Shown here in pieces: positions 52,481 through 62,359 of a stretch of DNA of 64,000 bases (positions are counted from its first letter, which is position 1; every line of letters begins with the position of its first letter). Source of the DNA: Bedellia somnulentella (taxonomy: Eukaryota; Arthropoda; Insecta; Lepidoptera; Bedelliidae); the NCBI GenBank assembly GCA_963576735.1, contig OY755198.1:4588001-4652000 (forward strand), written 5' to 3'. The notes beneath the pieces were generated by a model, which was not told the origin of the DNA, did no database searches, and saw only the letters and a program-made list of their open reading frames with translations. The translations under genes were made by a program, and so were the position numbers.

Positions 52481-52584
52481 AAGTAATAAGTTGAGGTAGT
52501 TGCTGCTCACATAGAGTGGATAGATGAAAGTAAAGTGTCAAAACAAATTATATATTGACCATCTGGATGGCGCTATTAGTAGAG

Positions 52585-52790
52585 AACGGCCACGCAAGCA
52601 AGACATTTTAAAACCAGATGGAAAAGTTATTTCCTTACAAAGGTGGAATCTAAAATAAGAAAAATAAAGGAGCATCCGTATAAAAAGAATAATGTATGTG
52701 AGAGAAGCCATAGGATTTGTCGGGACCATACTAAGGGGCGAGTAATAGTCTTTGCCTACCCCAATAGGAAAGGGTGATTGAGTATAAGCA
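52585..52790 (+). repeat. Decayed LINE 3' fragment (shared-tail family)
   Basis: AGTAGAGAACGGCCACGCAA, AAAATAAAGGAGCATCCG and CTTTGCCTACCCCAATAGG follow the order of the element at 12549-14050. Frame is lost. Confidence 0.55.
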
Positions 52791-53243
52791 CATACGCCCC
52801 CAAGTCAAATATTAAACGAACTTCGATTACACAAGGCAACAGCATTTTCGTTGCATGAAATATTTTGTCCATATAATGAGAGTTTTTCTTTTTGAGAAAT
52901 AAAACAACAACATAGTTTCCTAGAGCTCTGTAGATGGCGTTGATGTAACTACGTTACTTCTTTGATTATGAACACTATAGATAGAGCGATGTTACGTCAT
53001 CCATTTTAAAAAGAGAAGCCCTTATTTAAGTTCTTATATGTTAAAAAGAGACACAAAATCTTTATTGTCATCTCTATCGCGTAACCCGTTTTGTTGATGT
53101 CACGCTTTTAAAGCTTGACAAACAAAGCGTCGACTTGTGAGCGATTTTGGTTTTCTTTTGATTTTGAGAAAGATTTTATTCATTTGTATATTGTTATTGT
53201 GATAAAAGAGACTCCATTAGTCAAACTTATTATTTAGTGAGGT

Positions 53244-53760
53244 ATGGTTGGGTGTAGCGTGCTTGGCTGCGGAAGCCGCAGCGAAAAACACATCGAAGGA
53301 TTGACTTTCTGAAGTGAGTGAGTTTTTTAATGTTTTTCTACAGATAAATACATAATAAATACATTGCGCGATCAGAAAAAAAGTGATTCAAATGTTAATT
53401 ACGTTGAACTAGATTACTAGCATTTTCTTTAGTTATTTTGAGCAATTTTTTAATAGCATAACCTAAAAATATGCAGTATCTCAGTGTTCCCATAATTCAC
53501 GTTTTTCATCCTACCCTGTCGTTAGGGTAAAATTTTCAAATTAGTAAACTGATGTTAATGAGTGAGTATATTATGAATTTCGTCGCGCTATAGCGACGCT
53601 GAATGATTTCCAATTGTTATCTACGGAATTAGTAAGTAATAAATTTGTTATATTTATTTAATTTCTTCGTATTCATTACAGTTTTCCTAAAGACCCGAAT
53701 CTACGAGAAAAATGGATTGCGGCCACTGGAAGATGCAATTGGAAATTAAACCAAATATAA
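53244..53760 (+). pseudogene. THAP-domain remnant, two exons
   Basis: Exon 1 (53244-53317) reads MVGCSVLGCGSRSEKHIEGL, then TF and an in-frame TGA (53310-53312). Exon 2 (53682-53760, acceptor CATTACAG) reads FPKDPNLREKWIAATGRCNW, then KLNQI and TAA. The C..C at the start, the FPKDP motif and the REKW helix are those of THAP zinc-binding domains, which bind DNA. The donor that keeps the FPKD frame is GTGAGT at 53318, and it leaves the TGA inside. The second zinc pair (C..H) is missing. An AATAAA lies at 53875-53880. It may be a dead gene or a remnant of a THAP-bearing transposon. Confidence 0.6.
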
Positions 53761-53904
53761 AATACTTAGATGTACGAATACATCATCTTTTGAAAAATGT
53801 GACTGAAATAGACGAATGAATTCGAAATTTTCACACGAAACTGATTTTGTTTAAAGGTCAATAGTAAATAATGCAATAAAACTCATGTACAAAATAGTGC
53901 TGTC

Positions 53905-54480
53905 TTTTATTTTTCAAAATACAAACATAGACCCCACTATACCCATGATGACCCGTATGATATTTACATAACTTGCACTTATGGAACAGCTGTTTTTTTT
54001 TGTCCAGTAACAAAGTTAGTCCCGTACAAAAATTTATTCGTAATCATGGGAAGATTCATCCCTGATAGTTAGTAAAATGCTTTAGATTTCACGGTGTATT
54101 AAACATCAGTATAAATGGTAAAATTAAACAAAAAAGATTGAATAATACTAGGAGCAAGTATGTATAATTATATGATTGCAGGAAATAATATAGTAAACAG
54201 TAAACCTTTACAATAAATAAAACGACGTAACAATAAATTGACGTAATCAATTTTAAATTAAAAAGTAGCTTCTAGAATGGTGATTATACTATTTTGGGGT
54301 AATTGTTTTCTAGTGATCGCAACATTACAGGGAAAAATATTGCTATCTAAAAGAGGTACTCTCCCGTTGCATTATGACTCTGTCTATAGTGTTCATAGTC
54401 AAAGCGTTACTTACTTAAATTTTTTCTTTGTGGCGCCAATCGTGTTGCTACAACAATTTCACCAATGTCAACTTTAAAAA
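53905..54480. other. AT-rich DNA, nothing recognised
   Basis: One 66-codon open frame (54277-54477) has a hydrophobic start but no support as a gene. Confidence 0.35.
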
Positions 54481-54484
54481 CATG

Positions 54485-54796
54485 TAATTCAATGTTTTTT
54501 GACATGAATTCCTCATGTGGGGATTATTACTTATAAATAAAAGATGTTATTAAAGGAAAGAAAAATTTCAACACTGACACACTACTTGAACGTGTAAAAA
54601 AGAAACAAAGGATAGAGGAATTTCGCGCTGGATGCCAACTGACACTAGCTCAGTTGGCAGAGCGACGGGGGCGTATACCCGAAGGTCGCGGGTTCGAACC
54701 CCGCCAGTGTTGAAATTTTTCTTTCCTTTAATAACATCTTTTATTTATAAGTAATAATCCCCACATGAGGAATTCATGTCAAAAAACATTGAATTA
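54485..54796 (+). mobile_element. tRNA-cored foldback element with perfect 91-bp arms
   Basis: Arm 54485-54575 (starting TAATTCAATGTTTTTTGACA) is the exact reverse complement of 54706-54796, as far as I can read. Between them lie a leader (GTGTAAAAAAGAAACAAAGG) and a tRNA-like core at about 54654-54712 with A box TAGCTCAGTTGG and B box GGTTCGAACCC. Two bases are missing from its acceptor stem compared with the neighbour at 54966. Confidence 0.8.
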
Positions 54797-54904
54797 TGTG
54801 ATAGTTAGGCGTTTCCAACATTTGCATTCTATCTGAAAAGGTAGACAAATGGCCGTCCGAATAAGGTCCGAATTAGTTAAAAATTCGGAGGTAGGAAACG
54901 CAAA

Positions 54905-55074
54905 CACTACTTGAACGTGTAAAAAAGAAACAAAGGATAGAGGAATTTCGCGCTGGATGCCAACTGACACTGTAGCTCAGTTGGCAGAGCGTCGGGGGCG
55001 TATACCCGAAGGTCGCGGGTTCGAACCCCGCCAGTGTTGAAATTTTTCTTTCCTTTAATAACATCTTTTATTTA
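54905..55074 (+). mobile_element. Second copy of the tRNA-cored unit, without left arm
   Basis: Repeats 54580-54744 almost exactly. Its core 54966-55038 is 73 bases and folds as a cloverleaf: 7-bp acceptor (GACACTG with CAGTGTT), 4-bp D stem, 5-bp anticodon stem with an 8-base loop, 5-bp T stem (GCGGG with CCCGC). The enlarged loop lacks the usual T before the anticodon, so it is tRNA-like and not a tRNA gene. Confidence 0.75.
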
Positions 55075-55079
55075 AAAAC

Positions 55080-55500
55080 ATGTGTCACATCACCACAGAG
55101 TAACTTTTTGGCGAGTAAAAACAACAAAAATGACGTTAAATATAAATACTGTCTTTGTTTATTTATTTTTAAGCTATCTTGGCTTAAATTGATATTTATT
55201 TAAACTTTCAAATCAGAACGTTTTTATGTACGTTCCGTTTTACGATATAATTGCATACAAGTGTGAAAAACGGTGTTACGTTCCGTTTCTACCAGTAACA
55301 TAGCAAGTCTAGCGCCATCTATCCTGAGAACAGAGAAGAAGAAAAAAAGGAAAAAAGGAAAACCTCTCATTATGTTTACTTGGTAAATGTAAAGCAGGCA
55401 CTGTATAGTTAGGCAAAGAGGGTATAGCCCCGGTAAGAAAGGTCAGTAACGTTAAAAACAATATCAGCTTTTGGTGTTAAATGTGACATCTCTTCTCTTT
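55080..55500. other. Nothing recognised
   Basis: No gene or repeat of this window was found here. Confidence 0.35.
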
Positions 55501-55520
55501 AATAAGAGAGAGGAAACCCA

Positions 55521-55870
55521 ATGACCGGGTTTGAGATTATTATAGAAAATAAAAAAAATATGGATGAACGTAAAGTGGCTAAAGAGATATATAGAGCCGA
55601 TGCGGATAGTTTGGTTAGTAGAGGACGACCGCGTAAGATGTTTAAAAACCTAATCGAAAACGTTCTTGCTAAGGCGAGAGTCCGTAGTGAAAAGAATAAA
55701 CGAGCATATACGAGAAGAATGATGAATGTGACAGAAGCAAGAGAGATTTGTCAGGACTGTATGACGTGTCGATCTTCAGTCTCTGCCTACCCCAACAGTG
55801 GGTAGTGCTGTACTGTTACTAGTTAGTACTGCCTATACCAACTAGCGTGAGTATAAGCTAGTAAGTATAA
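55521..55870 (+). pseudogene. LINE C-terminal fragment (shared-tail family)
   Basis: The frame reads KEIYRADADSLVSRGRPRKM and ends EICQDCMTCRSSVSAYPNSG with a stop. Then comes a decayed AGCGTGAGTATAAGC. Compared with the copy at 12549-14050 it is a diverged relative. Confidence 0.7.
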
Positions 55871-55879
55871 AATTAGATA

Positions 55880-56650
55880 TTGGCTGAGAAATGATGTCTT
55901 TACTTCTTTGGTTCAGTCAATGTCAAAGTCAGTCGTTGTCAACTGTCAATGTCAAGACAAGAATATTTACATAATTTTCCAAATTTCCGTGGACGTGGAA
56001 ATCCGGCGTTGATATTAGTATTACGTGTTTCTAAAAGTACTCTGAATGAAAACTGGCAATTTATTAACAGATTAAAGTCTTTATATTCTCAGTTATTCTA
56101 ACACAAACAGAAATATTATCAATCACACATTGTTTTCTCCGTATAGCATAAACGATATATTGTAATTTATAATATTGTTATAGGTTAACCTTGATATCAA
56201 TTATTATTTTAGTTGCTTATCTATTTCTATCTTATTGAAATGTTGATGCTACACGAGATTGAGATTTTATCTGTGAGTGAGCAATAAAATAACGATATTT
56301 GGAAACTAGTTGCTTAGTGACTAAGTTGTGCCTAACCTTTCTAAAACTTTTATTAGGTAAGTGATTAATTTTACTTTTAAGTTTATAAGTACTTACTGTT
56401 TAGTAACTTGCCTTGGCTTGCTTTTCTTATTGGTTTATCAAATAAAGAAAGTGGTAAATGGTCTTGTGATATATTTTTATTATAATGGAGATCAAAGAAA
56501 CCCATGTCCATGGTAACTAGAGGTTTGCACCAACGCAGTAAGTACTGGGGAGAACTTAGAATTATTTGATCTATTGTGAAAAAGTGTCATAATAATAAAT
56601 AATAAAACTTAAAAAAATCAATATCAAATTAAATGTGCATCATTCTCTTG
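55880..56650. other. Possible promoter and 5' UTR region of the oxidase gene
   Basis: A good splice donor (TTAGGTAAGTGATT at about 56354-56367) lies upstream of the acceptor before the first coding exon at 57303. It could end a non-coding first exon. Nothing else is recognised. Confidence 0.25.
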
Positions 56651-56657
56651 TGAATAC

Positions 56658-56755
56658 ATACATACATATATTTTAAATCTGAGAAAAGGGTGGCCAGAGC
56701 TTCAGAATTCGAAATTTTTCAGCCACTTTTGAAAGTTGAATGCGAAAAATATATA
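56658..56755 (-). repeat. SINE-A fragment
   Basis: Tail ACATACATACATATATTT and GGGTGGCCAGAGCTTCAG through AGCCACTTTTGAAAGTTG. The head side is lost at the Helitron end. Confidence 0.55.
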
Positions 56756-56759
56756 ATAA

Positions 56760-56990
56760 CTAGCGACTCGTCCTGGCTTCGCACAGATATAAAACATTAC
56801 ATTTACACCAAAAGAAAAGCCTTTTATTGTGTTATAGTTTCCCTGTAAACAATATTTGATGTTGTTTTATTTTGTGGAAACATAATAAATAAATTTTCAG
56901 GGGCTTCAACCTGCTATAGTCCAACATACAGTTGACGATGCATAAAATATTTTCTTTTATTTCATGATCCAACCCCCTTCCTGTGCCTAC
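56760..56990 (-). repeat. Helitron 3' end fragment
   Basis: On - it ends CTGTGCGAAGCCAGGACG, then AGTCGCTAG before T. TTCCCTGTAAACAATATTTG on + matches the Helitron at 44374. The upper boundary is a guess. Confidence 0.45.
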
Positions 56991-57302
56991 ATACCCCAGT
57001 AATGCCTACAACTCTACTAGCTAGAGTGGATGGTTTTCAAAATAATTAGCTAGTTATGTCTTTTGAATACAATGTCAGAATCTAATAATTCAAATAGTTA
57101 TATAAAGGTTTTTAAGCGAATTTAAATAATAAATTATTTTATTTGGATAAATACCGAGGTGCATATAAAGTAACTTTATATGGTAACTTACCGTACCATT
57201 TATATGGTAACTTGTTCAAAAATTTTATTGAACAATATTTGAACATTTTGTTTTTCACTTCCAACTAAAACATTATATAGTTATTCTCTTTTCCTTTGCA
57301 GC

Positions 57303-57478
57303 ATGGCAGAATCATACGATACAATAGTAATAGGCCTAGGGGCCTCTGGTGTCACAGCACTGAGCACCTTAGCCCGTCACGGCAAACGAGTATTAGGGTT
57401 GGAAGCCGACAGTCGGATCGGGGGCAGAGTACATACTGTTGAGTTTGGCGATGGGGTCGTGGAACTGGGGGCAGAGTG
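57303..57478 (+). CDS. Polyamine/spermine oxidase-like flavoprotein, first coding exon
   Basis: ATG is at 57303, just after an acceptor (CCTTTGCAG), so a non-coding exon lies upstream. The exon encodes 58 codons plus two bases. The start (MAESYDTIVIGLGASGVTAL) is an FAD-binding Rossmann fold with GLGASG. Then come LGLEADSRIGGRVHTV and FGDGVVELGAE, the GG-motif and the segment before W in flavin amine oxidases of the spermine / N1-acetylpolyamine oxidase group. These oxidise polyamines using FAD. The donor is GTGAGT at 57479. I found no second exon to the window end, so a long, repeat-filled intron follows. No signal peptide is seen. Which polyamine it uses cannot be told. Confidence 0.85.
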
Positions 57479-57913
57479 GTGAGTATATTTTTGAGATTTT
57501 AGATTGATTTGGGGAGTTAATTGGTGGTTTTGCCCTGGCGGGGCAAAGGAGTGTACCTAAGCTAAGTCGGATAGGGTGACTATAAAAATAAAAGAGACTC
57601 TGGGAGTTGAGTCTGGTGTGGCTCTAAATTTAGTGTAAAGTTCTACGACCTCGCCGGCGGGGTCGGTGTCAGGAGTGGTAGTGGTTGTCAAAAGCTAGAT
57701 AGAATTCAGCTTGGGTATGGATGTGAAAAGAGCTTGAGAACTTAGTCACTTATAAAGCCTCCCTACCCTTAGTTGCCAATTGATATTATATTTTATGACA
57801 ACCTTAAAAAGGGTCCATAATGTGATACTACAAAAATATTTTGTAACTTTAACAACCATTGTGGAATGCAAATAAAGTATTGAATATTGGGTTACTGTAA
57901 TGCTATTGTATTG

Positions 57914-58164
57914 CCGCGTAGTGCCGGCTTAGAATGTCGCTACCTCTTTCTACCCACGGGTGTCGTAAGAGGCGACTAAGGGTATTGGGGCTTTTTATTG
58001 GATTTTTGGGCGATGCGGTTGGGGACCCATCACCAAAAACCTTTATTTTTACCATCTTTTCCCCACTAAACTTCCAAAAGTGGCTGAGGAATTTATAATT
58101 TCTTAGCTCTGGCTACCCCTTCTAGGGAAATATAGCCGTGAGTATATGTATGTATGTATATATG
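57914..58164 (+). mobile_element. SINE-A copy, full length (GGGTGTCGTAAG subtype)
   Basis: GCCGCGTAGTGCCGGCTTAG to GCCGTGAGTATATGTATG; close to the copy at 2384. In oxidase intron 1. Confidence 0.78.
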
Positions 58165-58199
58165 TAATGCTATTCTAAGCCAATCAATTCGGTAAGGTC

Positions 58200-58285
58200 A
58201 CAGGCGTGGTTAATTTATCAATCACGGTTTTTAACTGTGAGGGTAAACATTGTGAGGTAACATATCTAAGTTGTTCTTAGTATAC
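58200..58285 (+). repeat. SINE-B fragment, decayed
   Basis: GTGGTTAATTTATCAATCAC and GTGAGGGTAAACATTGTGAG follow the family body. Confidence 0.45.
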
Positions 58286-58389
58286 TAGTATCTCTGTTAC
58301 CCTTTCTTCTCTCTCTCTTCTCACGTTATGTGATTGGTTTTTCGTGATGGACCAATTCAGTTTAATTATTTCAAACTAGCGTTTTTATT

Positions 58390-58610
58390 TATTTTTTTGT
58401 TTACCGGTGGGGAAATCCTCATGGATCCCCCGTCGCTCGAGAGAGCGACGGGGGTATGTCGGACTTTTACCGACTAAAACCCCACCGGTTCGGTGCTGCT
58501 GGCCCTGCGGCCTGTGCGGCGTCACCATGACTTGTGTGCCGGGCGGCTGAAGGCCGCCCTGGCGGCGAAAAGGAGTGTACCTAAGCTAAGTCGGATAGAC
58601 CAACAGCGTT
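58390..58610 (+). repeat. GC-rich retroelement-like stretch
   Basis: ACCGGTGGGGAAATCCTCAT and CCGTCGCTCGAGAGAGCGAC (a hairpin) are followed by GGAGTGTACCTAAGCTAAGT. The last word also occurs at about 57550, so it is a dispersed repeat, perhaps a LINE 3' UTR. Family not identified. Confidence 0.4.
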
Positions 58611-58625
58611 TGGTATGGTCGCATA

Positions 58626-58840
58626 TAAAATCATTTTTGAAGTAAAAATATGTTAAACCCAAATTTGTACAACGCATATTTTAAAAAATGTGAATGTAAA
58701 GAGTTTCTTTGTTGCTTCTTCTCTTTACGAACACCTTCCGAAGCAATGGATTAATGATAAATTTAAAATTTATACGTTCAATAAATGTTAGTATTTAACT
58801 TTATTTTGAAACTAAACGGTTTTGACTTTTGACTTTCGGG
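58626..58840 (+). repeat. LINE-B family 3' UTR fragment
   Basis: GAGTTTCTTTG, TTCTTCTCTTTACG and ACACCTTCCGAAG match the 3' UTR of the copy at 28946-29755, with the AATAAATG-type ending. Confidence 0.5.
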
Positions 58841-58902
58841 AATTTACGGCATGAACGTTGAGATAAAGTTTTTTTTAATTACAACTATATAATTAGATAT
58901 TA

Positions 58903-59148
58903 TACATACATACATATACTCACGGCTATAAATCCCTTGAAGGGGTAGCCAGAGCTAGGGAATGAGACATTCCTCAGCCACCTTTGGAAGTTGCGTGGGG
59001 AAAAGATGGTGAAATAAAGGTTGTTGGTGATGGGCCTCCAACCGCATCGCCCAAAAATCCCTTAAAAGCCCCAATACCGTTAGTCGCCTCTTACGTACAC
59101 CCACCGGAAGAAATGGGGTAGTGCTATTCTAAGCCGACACTACACAGC
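58903..59148 (-). mobile_element. SINE-A copy, full length, with target duplication
   Basis: Antisense, from the tail to CCGACACTACACAGC. AATTAGATAT lies on both sides (58889-58898 and 59149-59158). Confidence 0.85.
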
Positions 59149-59261
59149 AATTAGATATGATACGTGTAAATTTTGAAGAGTCAGTACACTATTAATGTAA
59201 AGGTACTTTAAGTCTAACTCTCTTTTTACGTGGAAGGCCAAAGAATACGTTAGTTACAATA

Positions 59262-59632
59262 TAACATAACATAATAACATAAACGTTCACGCCGAATATC
59301 CCCGAAGGGGTTGGCAGAGGTACTAATACTTCTGAACATCACGTGACTTTGTCACCTGGTGTTCAGAGTACCCACGTTTTGCATGGACAGTGTACTCACG
59401 TGATAGGGGGCAGGTCTATCGCCGTTTTGTACGAATACACTGTCACATGACTAAGTACAACTCAGCCATGTGGGTTTCCTCACGATGTTTTCCCTCACCG
59501 TTAACAACCATGATAAATTAACCACACATATGGCTTTAGAAAAGACAAATTGGTGTAGGCCCGACCCAGGATTTGAACACTAGTCGTTTGCACGATAACC
59601 GAGTGTTCTACCCACTGGGCTATCACGGTTGC
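59262..59632 (-). mobile_element. SINE-B copy, full length
   Basis: Tail ATAACATAATAACATAAACG, 3' end and body as in 24782-25145, head GGGCTATCACGGTTGC. Few differences from the copies at 24261 and 24782, so the family was active recently. Confidence 0.85.
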
Positions 59633-59965
59633 TATAACATATATTATACAATATAACATATATTTATTACCAGCTTGCATCCATATCTTAGCTAGAACAA
59701 GATAAGAAGATAACATTATTTAAATATTGTGATAAGACATTTGTGTCAAATAATTGATTTCTACAGGTATGCATGAAACTATATGTGAGCACATTTTAAT
59801 AAATATCTATTAAAGATATATAATATAACATAAATGCGAATCTACTTTCTGCAATATATACATACATTATTGTTATTATATTAACATTTATTATTACCAT
59901 CTTTTACCCAATCAACTTCCAAAAGTGGCTGAGGAATTTCTCATTCCAAAGCTCTGGCTACCCCG

Positions 59966-60668
59966 TTATGACCTTGACATTGAAAGGGATCGCAGAGCAC
60001 TGTCGGTTAGATGTAACATGTTGTCGCGCAGATATGCACGGTGTTCAAGGGACGTAAAAATCTCGCTCTTCAAGGCTTACTGTCAAACATTGTACACCTG
60101 CAGTCTGTGGAGTAATTATACAAAAAAATCTTACAGTGCTCTGCAAGTCCAATACAACAATGCCTTCAGGGGTTTGTTGGGGCTACCATGGCGCTGTAGT
60201 GCCTCGGGAATGTTTGCTGAGTCAAGCACTGACGGTTTTCAAGCCGTGATTCGCAAACGAGTAGCTTCCATGTGGGAGAGGGTCAAGGGTAGCACCAATA
60301 CACTCCTGAGGGTGATTGCAGAAAAGGTGGACAGCCCAATGATAAAACATTGGATGTCCGTACACGTAGCCCCTAACAATTACTTTCAATTATATTAAAT
60401 GTCTTCAGAAATTATTTTTATTGCTATTTTATAATTTGTTTGTATTGATTATTTTTATTTCTAATTTTATTTTTATTTTTATGCTAATTTAATTATGTAA
60501 CTTAATATGATTTTAATTTTAATTAACATTGCCTCATTTTATTTTATGTCTATCTGTAGATGTGTAAGATTTTTAATAATGTCGTGAAATTTATTTTATT
60601 TTTTCTTGTGTTGTCTCACCTGTATATGGAATGTTTTAATTTCCGAAATAAATGATTATTATTATTAT
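59966..60668 (+). mobile_element. 5'-truncated LINE with (ATT)n tail, inserted in SINE-A
   Basis: The coding part (to TAA at 60396-60398) reads RRALSVRCNMLSRRYARCSR, VKISLFKAYCQTLYTCSLWS, NNAFRGLLGLPWRCSASGMF, the C-terminal tail of a jockey/CR1-type reverse transcriptase. The 3' UTR is T-rich and ends GAAATAAATGATTATTATTA. This ATT repeat is where the next element landed. Confidence 0.75.
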
Positions 60669-61980
60669 TTCGAAAGACTTTTTTGTTTCTCGCCTCTCCC
60701 ATGGCCGAAAATGAAAATATAAATTTTAAATGGGAGAGGCGGTACTCCCCGACAAAAGCACAGTCGGTCGGGGTCAGGGAGTCAGGTTCAAGAACCGACG
60801 GACGATCCGAGCCGTATCGAGCAGCACCGCTTTCTGCATTTGTGCTGGAACCGACACGCCACAGAAATCCAACCGCCTCAAGTTGGTCGCGAGGCTGGTT
60901 GGAATTAACCCGTTCGCGGACAAAACAATTGGGATAATTTCAGTCGAGGTCACACCCCACATGTCGGTGATCTCGTGAGCCAGATCGAGATACTTCCGAC
61001 GCTTCTCGGTTTCGGCTTTCACGAGACCCTCGTCATGCGGGATAGTGACATCCACCAGAAATACCTTCGACTGCGACCGATCCCATACCACGATATCAGG
61101 CTTATTCGCTAGAATAGTCCTGTCCGTGATAACGGATCGGTCCCAATAGATTTTGGCACGGTCGTTTTCTAAGATTGGCTCCGGCAGATACTTGTAATAC
61201 GGCAGCCTCTGTTGCAAGAGTCCGTATTTCAGAGCGAGCTCCTGATGCAGGATTTTGGCTGCTTGGTTGTGTCTGTGCAAGTACTCAGTGTTAGCAAGAG
61301 CCGAACAACCGGAAATAACATGCCTAAGTGACTCTCCGGGACGGCCACATGCTCGACAGATGTCTGTGGTACCGTCCTTTAGGATGTATTTCCGATAGTT
61401 CCGCGTCTTGATAACCTGGTTTTGTATTGCACAGACAAAACCTTCGGTTTCCCCAAAGAGGTCCCCGAAACGCAGCCAATGCAGGGAGGCTTTACGGTCC
61501 ACGAAAGGTTCGTGAAGTACCTTGTAAAACCTCCCGTGCAGCTCCTTCTCTTTCCATACGGACTCCCGATCAGAGGTGCTAAGTACCTCCGGGGTTCGCC
61601 AATCCTGTGAGGCCAACGATAAGGGAGTCAGTCCTTTATCACTAGCGACCACCTCTTCCCGAATACTATCATCCGTCATCGTCAAAAAATAGTTTCTGAG
61701 GTTGCATACCTCGCGGTTGTGCATGGTTTTGGCACTCAAGAGGCCTCGACCACCACACTTCCGCGGGATATACAATCTCATAACCGACGACCTCGGATGA
61801 TGCATTCGATGAGAGGTCATCATCGTGCGGACTCGTCTGTCCAGAGCGTCGAGTTCGGTCTGAGTCCATCTGAGCACGCCAAATGTGTACATCAGTACAG
61901 GCATGACCCAGGAGTTAATGGCTCGGATCTTATTAACGCCTGACAAGTAGCTATTAAGCACACTTTTCAGGCGTTCATTA
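60669..61980 (-). mobile_element. Dong/R4-like LINE, 5' truncated, inserted in a TTA repeat
   Basis: Both junctions are (ATT)n: 60653-60668 and 61979-61994. The coding end on - has a zinc knuckle and a restriction-enzyme-like nuclease. The 3' UTR contains a hairpin CGCCTCTCCCAT ... ATGGGAGAGGCG (60691-60741). Dong of Bombyx mori, in the R4 clade, is known to target TAA repeats, which fits. Confidence 0.75.
60774..61961 (-). CDS. R2/R4-type retrotransposon C-terminal region: zinc knuckle and endonuclease
   Basis: This intact 395-codon frame is the C-terminal part of a LINE protein. It opens after the reverse transcriptase with INSWVMPVLMYTFGVLRW and ALDRRVRTMMTSHRMHHPRS. Residues about 205-225 hold the zinc knuckle CRACGRPGESLRHVISGCSA (C..C...H...C). 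Next comes the nuclease: RAKIYWDRSVITD, KPDIVVWDRSQSKVFLVDVT (PD..D pattern) and EKRRKYLDLAHEI. This nuclease cuts the chromosomal target. The frame has no stops, but it lacks the reverse transcriptase and start, so it is a truncated copy. Confidence 0.8.
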   Translation of the reverse strand: MLNSYLSGVNKIRAINSWVMPVLMYTFGVLRWTQTELDALDRRVRTMMTSHRMHHPRSSVMRLYIPRKCGGRGLLSAKTMHNREVCNLRNYFLTMTDDSIREEVVASDKGLTPLSLASQDWRTPEVLSTSDRESVWKEKELHGRFYKVLHEPFVDRKASLHWLRFGDLFGETEGFVCAIQNQVIKTRNYRKYILKDGTTDICRACGRPGESLRHVISGCSALANTEYLHRHNQAAKILHQELALKYGLLQQRLPYYKYLPEPILENDRAKIYWDRSVITDRTILANKPDIVVWDRSQSKVFLVDVTIPHDEGLVKAETEKRRKYLDLAHEITDMWGVTSTEIIPIVLSANGLIPTSLATNLRRLDFCGVSVPAQMQKAVLLDTARIVRRFLNLTP

Positions 61981-62039
61981 TTATTATTATTAAGGGATTT
62001 ATAGCCGTGAGAATATGTATGTATGTATGTATTATTATA

Positions 62040-62275
62040 TTCATGATATAGATATGTAAATGTGAAGATTTTTCATAGGGCTTCCTGTAATAATTTTGGT
62101 TTTTTTAAATGGATCTAAAACTGTAAATCTTCGAAACGTAATAAAAACAAATAACTCAGGCGGTAAGTAGGTTTTAGTACCATTGTGGTAGGTAGTCTAT
62201 AGATAGCTACTTTGCAAAATCCGGGCAAATCTCTTTAGGTCATTTATATTCTTAAACCCGTTATTTTTCGGCAGT
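62040..62275. other. Nothing recognised
   Basis: AT-rich DNA. A short GCAAAATCCGGGCAAATCTC stretch may be a very old LINE-end fragment. Confidence 0.3.
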
Positions 62276-62277
62276 AG

Positions 62278-62352
62278 ATCCCAAACCCAAAAAGAGGTAG
62301 CCAGAGCTTTAGAATTAGAAATCCTTCAGCCACATTTAGAAGTTGAGTGAAA
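62278..62352 (-). repeat. SINE-A fragment (divergent subfamily)
   Basis: AAAAAGAGGTAGCCAGAGC through AGCCACATTTAGAAGTTG. Confidence 0.5.
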
Positions 62353-62359
62353 AAAGTAT

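Larger units (their letters stand above)
59888..62035 (+). mobile_element. SINE-A copy split by nested LINEs
   Basis: The left piece 59888-59965 stops at GGCTACCCCGTT; the right piece starts at about 61995 with AAGGGATTTATAGCCGTGAG and runs to the TATG tail. Joined, they read CCCCGTTAAGGG as in the SINE-A at 43899. Everything between was inserted later. Confidence 0.75.

Noticed and set aside
61669..61943. Overlapping open frames on both strands
   Set aside because: Shadows of the GC-rich Dong-like frame.
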